Notes: generated from the letters alone by a model not told the origin. A stretch of DNA of 64,000 bases from Ctena decussata (GCA_963989385.1 OZ022514.1:24655222-24719221), one strand, 5' to 3'; shown: positions 32,026-44,640, counted from the stretch's first letter. A program made the numbers and translations.

Positions 32026-32060
<35 letters not shown>
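32026..32060. repeat. Poly(A) run
   Basis: More than 30 consecutive A bases. It could be a retroposon tail on the + strand, but no element body was recognised to its left. Confidence 0.8.
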
Positions 32061-32062
<2 letters not shown>

Positions 32063-32820
32063 ATATAGACATACGTGTGTAATATAGAGGAATACACATA
32101 GGGCTACTTACTGAAAACATGAAAGCAGAATACCAAGGTAAAAGTAATAAAAATTGTCATTTGTAACGACATTTTGTTTCTGTTTGACGGAACTGAGATT
32201 TTCTGCAAAAGAACTACTTATTTCAGGTCACCGATAAAAGTCATGTACAATTAGATAAGGAACCACGTTCCATAAGAATATGGTCCAGTATATAAAAGTC
32301 TTTTTTTTTGCATTTGCTTGATTTTTTCTTCACATCTTTCCCATATTTTCTTGCCAGATTTGGTCAGAATGTGTAATTCAGGTCTTTCTTTCATAGATAT
32401 GTATAAAAAATATAAACTTATTCATACCAAATTTAGTGCGACAGACGCTCGCTTCTGTATTTAACTTCTTCAGTGTCGCTAAACCCCAAAATTATGAAAG
32501 AAAAGATATGATGGCAGGTCTCGACAGGCAACGAGCATCCCTCTCCGAGCCACACTCACTCACTGTCGCATTCCGCGGGACACTTTAATTGCATGCAGAC
32601 ATCAGGTAAGAGACGCCTACGTTTTAACCCGCGAGCGCAGGCGCCCCCCCTCCCGCCCCCATCCACCCACCTCAACACCTGTGTCCCGAGAAAGCGACAG
32701 ACAAGGCATCAGGAAAGAGATGGCCGATGCAGCAAGAATCGCAAAAAGCCAAAACAACTCTAAAGAATGGAAGCCAAACTCCGCTTAGATTCATTCATGT
32801 CGCTATGACAAGTCAGTCTT

Positions 32821-33201
32821 ATGCACCAGTCATTTGCAACCACGCCCCCCCCCCCCCCCCCCCCTGGGCCGGGGAATAGCAAGGATATTGACTTTTCACT
32901 CTGCATAGCCCTGTTATATGCCCTGCACTGTGGGACATTTTTATGTCAAATCCCTGCTAAACGTCTCCGCCCCCAGGGGATCATATAAATATAAAAATCC
33001 ATATTCTCATCTGACAACGTGTCGCAGTATTTCGTTAAAAACACTCCACTTTTTTTCCCCACTGTTTCGACGGAAATCAAAAGGCCGGCGTATGCACGGC
33101 ACTGCCAAGACACCTCTTAGGTAAAAACACGGTACTTAAGCCCCGCTATGCCCCCGCTATCCCCGGCCCCATGGGGCCGTGGTTGCAAATGACTGGTGCA
33201 T
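32821..33201. mobile_element. MITE with terminal inverted repeats and a poly(C) run
   Basis: Left end ATGCACCAGTCATTTGCAAC, right end GTTGCAAATGACTGGTGCAT, about 381 bp in all. Twenty C bases at 32845-32864 follow the left end. A diverged end of the same kind (GCGCCAGTCAGTTGTATCCA) is seen near 34709. Confidence 0.85.
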
Positions 33202-33469
33202 TAGTTATAGAATAATTAAAGAAAAAACAGATATATATCAAATTGAATAAAGTATCTAAATCAGTATTTAAGTAGTGACCCCGATGCCTGAGAACCAGTA
33301 CCAGCACTGAAACACTAATGATAAAAATGATGCTTTTATTCATACACATGTAATTAATTGTGCTCGAATGCGGGTCCCACTATTTCCCGGTATTTGCTCC
33401 CATATTTTGGTGCAACCAGCTGCAGGGTCCCTCTCGGCATCGCTACGGTATGACCTATAAAACTTATCC

Positions 33470-33736
33470 TGATTGATTGATCGATTTGTTGCTTCAGGTC
33501 CACGGTAAACAGCTATGGTCATGTCGGGACGGTCAGTTAACCTAACCACACTATTTCTGGACAGGCTAAGACCTCCTAAGCGGTTAACCAGTACTAAGTA
33601 CACATATTTTCGCAAGTAATTGACAACTGTCCTTCTTGAATCAGCGAAAGGTAAAACGAAAGTATGTGGCCAGACCAGGTATCGAACCCAGGACCTCTAA
33701 CCCAGGTGCCCTACCGACTGCGATACACGGCCCGGC
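33470..33736 (-). mobile_element. tRNA-derived SINE, family A
   Basis: On the - strand it starts GCCGGGCCGTGTATCGCAGT and has the GGTTCGATACC-type B box, then the body with AGTACTGGTTAACCGC and the tail GTTTACCGTGGACCTGAAGC. It is the same family as 19129 and 39422. Confidence 0.88.
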
Positions 33737-35610
33737 AAAAGTTATCCTGAACACTTCATCTCACCTAATACAAGCATCTCACCTAGTACAAGCAATTACC
33801 AGAGAGTACAGTCCACTTAGAAAGAGCTGTCACTAAACAGAGCAAGTCACCTAAGAAAAGTTAAAGGCACTGAAGCTCACCTGTTACAAGCAATCACCCA
33901 ACAAAAAGAAAAAGCTGTCAAACTCGTCGAGTACAGCTTCAACAAAGTCCAAGAATACAATAAAATTAACTTGTATTGCTGCCATTTTTTCTACGTTACC
34001 ACTTGCATCCTAAGGGATAACCTTTCAAGCTTTTTCAAAAGCTAAACTTGTACAGTAATTATTTGTCGAAGACATATAAGAGCATTCATGACCTGCATCC
34101 GGGTTTTTATTGTATGGCGGATAATAAACACAATCTACCATTTGTGAAAAGAAACAGTTTTAAAATGACGTTTTATGAATATAAACTTTATTTTGGCTTC
34201 GTTTCCTTTTTAATTTAATCGCCGTCATTTGCGGATAGACGTGTTTTATTCAATAATAACGAATGACGAAATGTGTATTTGCAAATTTCATGACTCGTTT
34301 GGGCAGCCGTAGATCAGGCGCACTCGAGGGATCCAATCGTGTATTTAAAGGTCTAGTATGAAAGCCATAACCGCACCGCGCTTCCGATCTGCCGCGCCAG
34401 ATACTCATTCGCTCAATTTGCTCACACGCTCACTCACTCACAAACTCACGATTTCACTCCCTTAGCAATTGGGCCAAACGAAGTCAGGGAAAATCATGAA
34501 AATATGAGGCAGAAAAAGCTAAGAAATAGACTTTTAATAAGTGTTCCCCCGGTTGCAGCTAGCTCCTGGTGAGGTATCGGTATTTTTGCAGTTCAGTCAT
34601 GCCATTAAATCTTACTGGTGGCAAATTAACTAGGATATCGAAGTTGTCTGAAAATGAGTAAGGAAAACATCAGTTTTGGCCATGGTGTCGCATGGTTATA
34701 TATCTATGCGCCAGTCAGTTGTATCCACGACCCCCACCTACAGAAATGGAATTTTTACATTTCAGAGACCTGTGATGATTAGCTGATGGTAACAACCTTG
34801 CTCTTATTTCGACCCTATACTACAGAAAATCTCACAGGGTAAAGGACCCCAATCTTAAAACTCCGGCACTATGGAAACAATTAAAATATAATTGCCCTGC
34901 ACCTTGGTCCGGCTATCCCAGCGCCATTGTATTATTGTAAGCCCGGAACGTCCCGTTACCATAGTCTAGCTGCAGTTGCAGTTATCCGTTGAGGGATTAT
35001 TGGGTTGCCCTTTATATTAATTCATGTTTTGTCCACCATTTTGAAGGACTTCTTATTAAATCAACAGCCCAACAAGCTCTATTCGTTTCTTGTGTTTCCG
35101 TTCATTCCTGGCACAGCCCATCTTCGTAGGTTTGGGCGAGGATGCATGTGACAGCAGACCGAATTGACCCGGACGAGTTGAATAGGGGCCGAATTGACCC
35201 AGGGGCCGTGAAGACCCCAGGCTTACAGAAAGCAGGCCGAGTAGACCCGCTTCTGTCATGACATACTATCGCTAGACAATAGTTGTAATCGAACTTGGTA
35301 TAAAGTTTACGATGGTTGTACATATTTCCAGAGAAATCTTGCATTCTTTTTCTATCAGTTATTCATGGCGTATAGATTACAATCATTCGCTTAAAGTTGT
35401 TGTTTAAAAACGAATTTCATCTTCGACAATTATCTTTTTTAAAGATGTTTCTTGGATAACTATAACCTGAATATGATAACGATTGATAAGACTCAGCCTT
35501 GCTGCGAGCTGAGGCAGATATTCGCTAGACATGTAGTAGAGCTGCACATATAAGATTTTGATGCCCCGTTGCTGGAAAAGTACGACTAAAAGCAAAAACC
35601 ATTACCAATA
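33737..35610. other. No gene recognised
   Basis: Contains an isolated MITE end near 34709 and short GC-richer patches near 34900-35250. No supported ORF. Confidence 0.4.
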
Positions 35611-35745
35611 GAATTAACACAATCTTTACTTTACACTTCTGCTTTATAAGGTAAAACAAGTTATAACACGGAATTAACACAATCTTTACTTTACACTTCT
35701 GCTTTATAAGGTAAAACAAGTTATAACACGTCTGCTTTATGAAGT
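35611..35745. repeat. Perfect 60-bp tandem duplication plus partial third copy
   Basis: Units at 35611-35670 and 35671-35730 are identical (GAATTAACACAATCTTTACT to ACAAGTTATAACACG), followed by a partial TCTGCTTTATGAAGTA. Confidence 0.95.
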
Positions 35746-36915
35746 AAGGTAGGTTATTTTGCCCCTGACTTACCCCCAATCACTTACATTTATGAGTAAT
35801 GTGCAAGTTGGACTTAGCCGTTATTACCTAGACAGGACCAAAATAACTAAACTTTCAAATTTGCAATGAACCTCAACATAAGAAACATACATGTAGTCAC
35901 ATACATCTAGTTTTAACATTATGATACACTTAATTTTTTGCAACTATTCGCAGCTGTGGCAAGTTTGTAAGGTTCCTAAATGTCCGACAGCCCGAAGTGT
36001 CAAAAAAAGCGAAAAAAAATATTTATAACAGTCGTAAAAGCAGCTATTTCTAAAAACTGATGAAATACTACTCAAAATCTAACTTAGAAAAAAATGTCGG
36101 ACATTTAGGGACAACCAAAAAGTCCTTAAAGATTTATTCACTTGATAATAATAACAAAAACGATTTGATGAAATAGTTCATGCAGTACCTTCGACATGGT
36201 CTAACTATACATTTGAAATAGAGTTTAGACAATAAAATTTGATAAAAATGACTTTAAACAAAAAATAAGATAAATTTTTACACGATCGCGGACCGCGCTC
36301 GAAATCGCAATATTTGACAAAAATAATCTATTCATACGTCACAATCACGTGAACGAATAAGAAAAATACCTGTACTTGATCACATGGCACACATGGTCAA
36401 AATCAATAATCTAAATAGGTAATTTTCATTTTAATTTGAAGATTATTTTTCATTCCACATTTATCGAAAAAACATGCATTTTCTCAAAACCTGTACGATT
36501 TATTATGAGACTATTACATATTGTCTAACGAAATTTTGTTAAAAAATTTGTTTCTGAAAGCATGAAATAAACTGAACGAGGGAGACAATCTTTAATTTAA
36601 ATGTCAGACAACGCTTATTGTCCAACAACGTTCACAAGTGGCTCCTGAAAACGAAATAATGAACAGTAACGAAAGCTTAACGGGTTCGCGTTTCTGTCAA
36701 TTACAGTACGTTGGTGGCGTGTGCATATAACCTGTTAGATATGTCAGTGATTTTACATAGCATGAATATCATGAATCAAAATAACATGCATATAATTACA
36801 TGATGGAATTTATTGATGCAAATCAAATAAGAGAAAGAATACAACCCATTTCCGGGAATGTTTTTGTCATCCCTCGTATTTAATTACGGCTGTGCAAACG
36901 TTGTTTTACCGACTC
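35746..36915. other. No recognised feature
   Basis: AT-rich intergenic sequence, ending at the target duplication of the hAT-like element. Confidence 0.4.
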
Positions 36916-37260
36916 GAGAGAAACACAGACGCTTGGGATTGGGATTTGGCCATTAGAGCCACAATGAAGTCTCAATTTATACAAGATATTCATCTTCAGC
37001 GAGCAAAACTGTGTATGAGCCTGGGAAACTATCCCGGATTCTCTCTATAATCAGTACAAACCTGTTAGTATCTGGTGTCCATAGATTCACCAGTCATTTA
37101 TTTATGTCATTGCATGAACTTGCCTAGTCTTTACAAATTTATGAAAAAATGCCTTTACACATAATCTCCCTAATAATTACATAAATGGCTCCCAGCTTTT
37201 AAACCTGTAGTATAAGTATCCAGGTACCAAGGCAGATCATGTACACAGGTGAGCTATTTT

Positions 37261-37284
37261 GGCTTGTGGTTTCGGCCACAAGCC
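37261..37284. repeat. Small hairpin at inner edge of the left arm
   Basis: GGCTTGTGGTTTCGGCCACAAGCC type inverted repeat directly after the left terminal inverted repeat. A comparable hairpin, GGTCATTTTAGTT|GGCAACTAAAATGACC, lies at 40403-40431 near the right arm. Confidence 0.6.
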
Positions 37285-39421
37285 AGTATTCATGTCGTTT
37301 AGTGATACCGAGTTATTTTCGGAAGAAATGACGTCACGCTCATTCGGAAAATACCAGGAGAGTTGGCATATACTAAAATATGGAGTGGGGTCAACCTATG
37401 GAGTGGCGTGTTTTGTTGGAATGGTATTTTGGAGTATTCTGGAAAAGAAACCATGCCTCACCATTTTCGGGCAAGATCAGTTGCAAAATGCAAAGGGGCA
37501 TGTTCTAGTTTCTCTCCTGGACTAGCCAGATTATGTGAAATAACCTAGCTTGCTTGAAAGCATAATACTATGAACCAAGCTAGGCCAAGCCAAGTATACT
37601 TTGGGGAACAATAATTAAACATTATGGCCATACTGTATATTTATCCGAGTCAGCAGCATTAAGTCTTGGCAGTTTGAAAAAAAAAACACACTCCACTCCA
37701 AGGCTCCACTCCAAAGGTTGAGTCCACTCTATATTTTAGTATATGCCGGACGATTCGCATACAATTTCGCCTGCTACTTTGCCTCAGTGCATTTTTTTAT
37801 CCACATCCGACAACAGAAAATGTATAGGATCGCCCACATGGTAATGATCAAACTGCGCAAAATGCAGTCTGATAGGTACCTTTGTTGGTCGCATATGGCA
37901 TTTTATGAATCGCCTATGGCATGTTTCAAGGGAGGTAATACTTATATAATTTGCAACAAGTCTTCGTTAATTTTGTATTACGCAGTAGACTAGTTTCTTA
38001 AAGGTAAAGATAATTTTTAAACAACATAATAAATATACAAATTTGAACCTAAATAATCACATGTCAGAGTGATAGCCAGCAGAATGTACTCAGAGTATAT
38101 ATTTTTGAAAGCTTGACGTATTACTGTATATTGACCTTTCACTAATAAAAAATAAATAAAATAAATTAAAAAATTGGGTTAAACCAAATTTAATTTTCCG
38201 TTGTTCCTAGTGGCATTCAGCCCTTGGGGAACGTCGTTAGAAAACTGAACTGAACTGAAGTTCAACATATGCAGAATTACTGCGTCAACAATCTACATTA
38301 CTTTATGGGCAAAAAACAACCATGTTAAGTTCTATTACATGGAGTAAAATATGATGAAACCTAGAGTTGAAGTCTATTTCCAATATTACATAAGGACATG
38401 CTATCTCTCGCCTGTTTGCGCATTGTCACAAAAAACTCTCAACCAAAAAACGTTAAGTATATACGCCACCGGCACCGACGATGATAATGCCGCAGACACA
38501 GGAACAGTAAAGTAATACACATGTAGATCTACCTAGTTTCTAGTAGCAGGCGAAACTAAAATATTATCTGAATAGAAAATAAATCCGAGCATCTCAGAAA
38601 TCCATCATTATGATGCATATTTGTCAAGAACCTGCCCACATGCTTATGACGTATACAATAGTAGCAGAAAACCAATAAACTATAATCAGCTTTACAATAC
38701 CGCATAACTCTATATTAGGCTACCTTTGCTAGTGTCGAGATTTCTGTATATGTGCACAGTTAGGCCTACTGGTCGCAGAAGCTAAATGTGACTGACTTTC
38801 ACCGCGTATTGATGCTTTGCATCAATGTTTTCTTGTAACACTCTCTAATGTTGCCTTTTAATTTCACCTATACAAATGTACAGAGAAATATTTACACATG
38901 TCGACGATTTCCTTAGATGAACCTTTACTGGGCTGACGATGTACATACATCCATGAACAACACGCAGTCATGCATTGTTACGCTTAAGAGATGTCACGGA
39001 TTATTCGACGTCACGGATTATTCGATAAGTTGATTGGCCGACGTAACGTTTGATATACGTCATGTCATAGCGACGGCTGTTGAACGTCATTACCAAACAC
39101 GTTGGTAAATAGCTATTCTTCGTCCTTTCCTTGGCGTAAAATTAGCCAGAACTTCACAAATAAGTACCAAAATTGATGTGAAAACATAGTATATATGTAA
39201 GAGATAAATTTCATTTTTCGGAAGTTCATGGAATTATGAACACAATGGGTTCCGTGCTTTGTTGTTCCCAAATGTTGTAAAGCAAGCAAGTTATTATCTC
39301 AAACAATAGTAGCATGCATTTTCTTCTCAGAGTGTCAAAATTTCCTTCTAGTCACTGTCACTGATGCTACTAAAACTAAAAATATAGTTCAGTGAATATA
39401 TATTTGTTGTCTTTTTTTGAT

Positions 39422-39690
39422 GCCCGGCAGGGTAGCGCAATCGGTAGGGCACGTGACTCGTAAGTCAGAGGTCCTGGGTTCGAATCCCGGTCTGGCCACA
39501 TACTTTCGTTTCTCCTTCCGCTGATTCAAGAAGGGCAGTTGTCAGTTACTGGCGAAAGTATGTGCACTTAGTACTGGTTAACCGCTTAGGAGGTCTAAGC
39601 CTGCCCAGGAATAGTGTGGTTAGGTTAACTGGCCGTCCCGACATGACCTTAGTTGTTTACCGTGGACGTTAAACATCAAATCAACCAACC
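39422..39690 (+). mobile_element. tRNA-derived SINE, family A, most complete copy
   Basis: Head GGGTAGCGCAATCGGTAGGG (A box), CTGGGTTCGAATCCCGG (B box), body CACTTAGTACTGGTTAACCG, then GTGTGGTTAGGTTAACTGGC and a tail GTTTACCGTGGACGTTAAAC with CAA(C)-type ends. The tRNA-like head is not a functional tRNA because it continues into a body shared with four loci. Confidence 0.9.
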
Positions 39691-39871
39691 AAAAAAAATC
39701 TTTTTTTATGCCAAGTTCAGATGTGCCAAGATTCCACAGACACAGGTTTGAAACAGTCTTTCCTAAAATATTGATTCAAACTAAATGTGACTTAGCAGCC
39801 ATATAGAACAGATTTGAAATAGGTCCATATAGTAATTTTCCTTGAGACATGCCTAACGGCTTAAACGTTGG

Positions 39872-39945
39872 AAAACTCTCTCTCTCTCTCTCTCTCTCTG
39901 TGCGTGCGTGCGTGCGTGCGTACGTGTGTATGTGCTTGTGTGATT
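39872..39945. repeat. CT and TGCG microsatellite
   Basis: A (CT)n run followed by (TGCG)n and TGTG sequence, lying between two SINEs that face each other. Confidence 0.9.
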
Positions 39946-39946
39946 T

Positions 39947-40125
39947 GTCGCTTAACGTCCACGGTAAACAGCAATGGTCAATTCGAGACGGTCAGTTAAC
40001 CTAACCACACTATTCCTGGGCAGGCTTAGACCTCCTAAGCGGTTAACCAGTACTAAGACCGGGTTTCGAACCCAGGGCCTCTGACTTATGAGTCAAGTGC
40101 CCTACCGATTGCGTAACACGGCCCG
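39947..40125 (-). mobile_element. tRNA-derived SINE, family A, shortened
   Basis: Inverted relative to 39422, with GGTTTCGAACCCAGGGCCTC (B box side) and GGTTAACCAGTACTAAG in reverse orientation. The part between head and body is deleted. Confidence 0.85.
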
Positions 40126-41150
40126 TGTGTGTGTGTTTAAATATTTCCTCAATCTGTTTTTTTTTTTTTTTTTTTTTTTTCAAATAAAGTCTACACTTGT
40201 TTTTACCTCACACCTGTAGATAATGCCACCATTCAAGAAGTTAAAGGCTCCATTGCTCTATCAGCATGAAAATTTTTATCAAGAGGTATCGCTGCAAGCT
40301 TCTCACTACAGTTTCGTAATTGTAAATGACCGTGATTAGGTAGCTTTAAAAAAATAAAACATCCTTGAGTTTCACTTAAAATCGGTTTGAAACCTTATCT
40401 GGGTCATTTTAGTTGGCAACTAAAATGACCTACTTTCGATTTCATGAAATGGTAAAAATACAATGTACACGCGTGGAGTCCCAATCACTATCTCGCCTAT
40501 GTTTATATAGCATGGCTAGACGGGAAACCAGAACAGGAAAATTTCACTGCCTTAGCTGGACAAGCCTTCCTTTTAAAAGGAAATTTTATTCATTTTAGAG
40601 CTGACTGGAATCTCTGTTATGTTTTCTAGTGTGTAAGAGGCCTCTAGGCACAGAGATTGAAACCGGGAACCATTTATGTAAATTGACTAATAGATTATGT
40701 GTAAAGTCTTTTTTTCACATGGTAGTGAATTGTTTTGAATAAATTTCTAAAGACTAGACAAGTTCATGCAATGACATGCATCTCATTGTTACGATAAATG
40801 ACTTGTGAATCTACGGACACCAAGTACTAACAGGGTTGTACTGATTATGGAGAGAAACCGGGATAGTTTCCCAGGCCCATGCACAGCTTTGCTCGCCGAA
40901 GATTAATATCTTGTATAAAATGAGACTTCACTGTGGCTCTACAGGCCAAAGTCAAAATCCCAAGCGTCTGTGGAGAGAAAGGGTCATATAGCTGTAGATT
41001 TGAACCTTCTCCTTTAGCACGGTTGATAATCCAGTCGCTTAAAACTGGCAGATGAGATAACCTAGGTATAACTATGATGTAAAGACTCAGTCCCCGAGCA
41101 ACTATTGCCTATTGAAAGACTATAGTCAGATTGTGTGTAAGTAATAACAT

Positions 41151-41209
41151 GTTTGTCCGCCTGTAAAAGGAGATAATCACCGATTATCTCCTCGTACAGG
41201 CGGACAAAC
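41151..41209. repeat. 59-bp palindrome
   Basis: GTTTGTCCGCCTGTAAAAGG and its complement flank GATAATCACCGATTATC. Probably a MITE remnant. Confidence 0.75.
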
Positions 41210-41539
41210 CATGATACATGTATATCTGTTTTATCAGTGTAGAGCTGGCTCATGACGTAATATATCATGCTAAAGTCTGCTTTACGCGGCAAAGGTGGTA
41301 TTGTTTTCACATATACGGTTTAAGAGATAAGAGATGACATTGTATAAACTGTTTTTCATATCAAACACATAAACTGCGTGGTTTTGGATAGTAGTGGTCA
41401 ACTTATAACGCGGAAGTTAAGTGAAATTTGCCTACAAGAATGGATTTAAGTTAAAGGTAAGCGGCCTTCCAAGAAGTAAAGAGACAAACACGATTATCTG
41501 ACATAAAATAAAAACATGTAACTTTTCATGCATCTTCTT

Positions 41540-41765
41540 TAAACACGAAAATTCCAGAATGGAATATCTTTATTGAAATCATTACTGTGTTTATATTCTT
41601 CATTATGCCCCCGCCATGAATTGGCGGAAGGGCATATAGTGTACCCTGTTCGTGCGTGCGTGCGTTCGTGTGTGTGTGTGTGTCTGTGTGTGTGTGTGTG
41701 TGTGTTAAAACAAGGATAATTCCAGAATGGAATATCTTCACTGAAGTCATGAATGTGTTTATAGT
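41540..41765. mobile_element. Helentron/pearl-like fragment with hairpin and microsatellite
   Basis: Two direct core copies (ATTCCAGAATGGAATATCTT at about 41552 and 41713) flank the hairpin ATGCCCCCGCC...GGCGGAAGGGCAT (41604-41635) and a (TGCG)n(TG)n tract. Core repeats, a terminal hairpin and a microsatellite are features of non-autonomous Helentron-type elements. Confidence 0.55.
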
Positions 41766-41811
41766 CTTTGTTTTGCATAGATTTATTGAAGACTCACTAA
41801 TTTCTTGTCGG

Positions 41812-42170
41812 AGCCCCGGTAGCTCAGTGGGTTAAGTGCTGGCCCGCTAATCAAGCGGCCTGAGATGGATTCCCGGGGGCTTAAAGCATTTCAGTTGTAA
41901 ACGGGGTTCCATTGCATACAAACTTTCGTTATAACCCTCACATCGTTCTGGTGTGACTGAAGTGCTTTCACTGGTGTATCCCATGACCAATTTGAATGGA
42001 CTATCGATCTAATGACACAGGACCGCCCCAAAGAAAGTTGCTGGGGACCATAATTTGCCCGAACCTATTAGCGCTTTATGCTCAGAGCCATTCCAAAAAC
42101 AAGCTCTCATCGTCCTGATATGACTGCACTACTTTTGAACAGGTCGTTAAACCAAGCCACACATCTACCC
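41812..42170 (+). mobile_element. tRNA-derived SINE, family B, long variant
   Basis: Head GAGCCCCGGTAGCTCAGTGG with ATGGATTCCCGGGGGC, body TTGTAAACGGGGTTCCATTG, tail CATCGTCCTGATATGACTGC and GTCGTTAAACC. An extra internal segment makes it longer than the other copies. Confidence 0.8.
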
Positions 42171-42217
42171 AAAAAAAAATTTGAGATTTGTTCTTTATTT
42201 AAAAGGTATGGCATGAT

Positions 42218-42574
42218 ATGAATACATTGAAAAACAGTCTATGTTTTAACACGACAAACGTCTTATCTCACTTCTGTATTTGTTTTAACGATTTTTTTTT
42301 TCAAACCCTTTATCAGACTTTACTTAAACATCGCCGTGAGAAAGTCTGTTTCCCGATATGCGCAAACTATGCATGTCAAGATGAGCCTGCGCAACTTGGT
42401 CAGGGCATAATGAAGCTTGGGGAAGAAACTCTATCATTTTCTTCCTGCATCCCTTTCCAAATGGGTCAAGTCTTAGAGGAAAGAATTTGCTCCCATAGCA
42501 GCATATTCTTTCCTTTCAGAATAGCCCACAAACTTGAAACGGTTTCGTTGCCCAAGGCAACAAACAAGAAGTAA
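42218..42574 (+). other. 118-codon ORF, unsupported
   Basis: Cys- and Phe-rich translation with no recognisable motif and no splice context; probably a chance ORF between SINEs. Confidence 0.15.
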
Positions 42575-42613
42575 TATTGAATAGATAGATAGCTGACTTG
42601 CGATATTTATGGT

Positions 42614-42786
42614 ATTTTTCAACAGTATTTCAGTCATATCAGGACTATGCGAGGGTGATCATGAAAGGCTGTGGGCGGCAATAGAACTCTGTTTACGGTT
42701 AGAAAATTTTTTCGCAAGCATGAATCGAACCCGGAACCCCTAGATCAGCAGGCCAGCGCCTAGCATACTGGGCTACCGGGCCTCCT
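42614..42786 (-). mobile_element. tRNA-derived SINE, family B
   Basis: The head in reverse reads GGAGGCCCGGTAGCCCAGTA, with a B box GGTTCCGGGTTCGATTCATG; the body complement is TCAGTCATATCAGGACTATG. Confidence 0.8.
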
Positions 42787-42880
42787 GTACCTTTGTCACA
42801 AAGGCGGAGAAACATGGAGGGGTATCCATACACAATTAAATCATCTGTCTGCAGTAACTACGCATGCTCTGACCAGAGTA

Positions 42881-43015
42881 GGAGCCCCGGTAGTCAACTG
42901 GTTAAGCACTGGCCTGCTAATCTACCGATTCCCGAGTTCGATTCCTGCTGAAGGCGGATATATTTTCAAACTTCATTGCACACAGCCTTTTATTATCACC
43001 TTCCCGAACATTGAA
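42881..43015 (+). mobile_element. tRNA-derived SINE, family B, truncated
   Basis: AGGAGCCCCGGTAGTCAACTG and CCCGAGTTCGATTCCTGCTG, then TTGCACACAGCCTTTTATTA; the 3' end is missing. Confidence 0.75.
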
Positions 43016-43248
43016 CTGTCAACGATATGCGTTAATAAATTCCACTTGTAATGATTCTCTCGCTTCACTCAATCATTTCAGATGAGGGAATGATGAAAGA
43101 CTATCAGAATCAGTTGGCACTGTAGACACACCTGACCTTCTTCAAGAGTTACACCCCATCCACTACTTAGATAAAGATGCTGACTTTGAAGATAGCACTT
43201 TTGACTGTGTTTATTGGCAGCTGCTATTACGTTGCAGGTGGTCTATAT

Positions 43249-43488
43249 ATGAGCCACAAAACGACAAAACCAACAAAGTGGTTTGTACACCAAGCGAAGA
43301 CTCAGATCAGCCTGGGCAGCCGTCCAATCTGATCAGAGTCTTTGCTGTCGGTATGGAGCTAGCAAAGCTTATCTACGCTTTAAGTGCAAAGCGAAGACTC
43401 TGATCAGACTGACCACCTGCCAAGGCTGATCTGAGTCTTCGATAGGAGCATGTGCCACTTTGTTGGATTTTGTCGTGTCGCGACTCAT
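43249..43488. mobile_element. Palindromic MITE (GAGCCGCGACACGA family), copy 2
   Basis: Shares ACCAACAAAGTGGTT, CTCAGATCAGCCTGGGC and TGATCTGAGTCTTCG with the copy at 10556; more diverged than copies 1 and 3. Confidence 0.8.
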
Positions 43489-44293
43489 TTTCTGCTCGTC
43501 TGAACCCATTTTTGTCATGTGGACACACTTCTATTAAGCCATTGATTTAGGGCAAATGATTTATCTTTGCAGCAATAATATAACAAATATGAAAGAATCG
43601 TGAGCCGCGATAGAAACTGTGTGACTGGTCCAGTTAAAGTCGATTGACATAAAAGTCGATAGACGCGTCCGAATAAAGAAATCATCTGATTATCATCACG
43701 TGATCGCAAGTTCTAATAATGATACTTTACTGGGTAACTATTTTGCTGATAGACATTTTTCACATTGTTATCTCCCCTAGTCTCGCAGCCCATAATTTGG
43801 CGAGATTTCGCTTTACGTCACACGCGTGGGGCATAACCTTTGATACAGCAACACATATCAAAAGGCTTTTTGATAATAATCAAATAATATATAAATTAAA
43901 TGATTAAAAACGAGATTTATTATTACATTTTGAGTTCAAAATCTAACTTGAATGAAAATATATAGTTACAGTAGGAATAACATAGAAAATATTTGAAATG
44001 CACAAAAAATTAATGTTCCAATCAGCGTGTCATGCACCGGTATCTGTGATCCATTATTTCTAGCATTCTTTCTTTTTCTCAAAATTTCTTACACGTTTTG
44101 ATATTCATTCATAGTTTTATTTTCGTATAATCTTCTGCGATCTTACACATTTAATTTCAGAAGAAATTGAATTACTAATATTTTACGTAAAGAAAAATCA
44201 TGCAGCTAGGCATTTCGTAATTATTACAACAATTATGATTTCGTAATAAATATTAAATAGATGCTATGTATTTATTTATTAATATATTTATTT
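43489..44293. other. No recognised feature
   Basis: AT-rich sequence without a supported gene or repeat. Confidence 0.4.
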
Positions 44294-44640
44294 ATCATAT
44301 GACGTCGCATCTGAGAGTGTAATAAACCCATGCATTAAATTCGATAATCCACTAGTGGATTAAATATGCAAATTACGCCGTAACCTTATGCGTTGTCGTC
44401 CATAAAACGTCGCGTTTTCTTATGGCGAAATCGTGACGTTTTAGTGCAAAATTTGCTAATAAAATGCAATTTTAGTGTCATATGCTAAACAAAATCTTGC
44501 ATTCGTGCTCCTGTATTATTGAATTTATTAAACTCGTTAGTGAAAACGATAAGATGCTTGGCAGAGCGTCGCATCTTATCTTTTTCCCCAACTCGTTTAA
44601 TAAATTCAATAATACACGAGCACTCATGTAAGATCCTCTA
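44294..44640 (-). mobile_element. Palindrome-ended repeat, copy 2 (inverted)
   Basis: Inverted counterpart of 25587-25934 with high identity, including CCACTAGTGG, GCGAAATCGTGACGTTTTAG and the TGTATTATTGAATTTATTAA palindrome arms. Confidence 0.85.

Larger units (their letters stand above)
36924..40972. mobile_element. hAT-like DNA element, 4,049 bp, non-autonomous
   Basis: Flanked by a perfect 8-bp duplication GAGAGAAA (36916-36923 and 40973-40980). The terminal inverted repeats start CACAGACGCTTGGGATT and extend about 330 bp inward. An 8-bp duplication and CA-starting ends fit the hAT superfamily. The interior (37261-40587) has no recognisable transposase; short ORFs at 37259 and 37718 are unsupported. 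Two SINEs and a microsatellite sit inside. The 57322-62203 element has the same ends with this interior missing. Confidence 0.85.

Noticed and set aside
32026..32060. Poly(A) run as the tail of a processed pseudogene
   Set aside because: No gene-like sequence or target duplication was found upstream of it.
37259..37993. Two ORFs inside the hAT-like element as a transposase remnant
   Set aside because: No DDE or hAT dimerisation motif or any family resemblance was seen.
39422..39500. tRNA gene-like sequence with A and B boxes and a CGT anticodon position
   Set aside because: It continues into a body and tail shared by copies at 19129, 33470 and 39947, so it is a SINE head. The acceptor stem also pairs poorly.
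42218..42574. 118-codon + strand ORF
   Set aside because: No recognisable motif, no splice partners, lies between SINEs.
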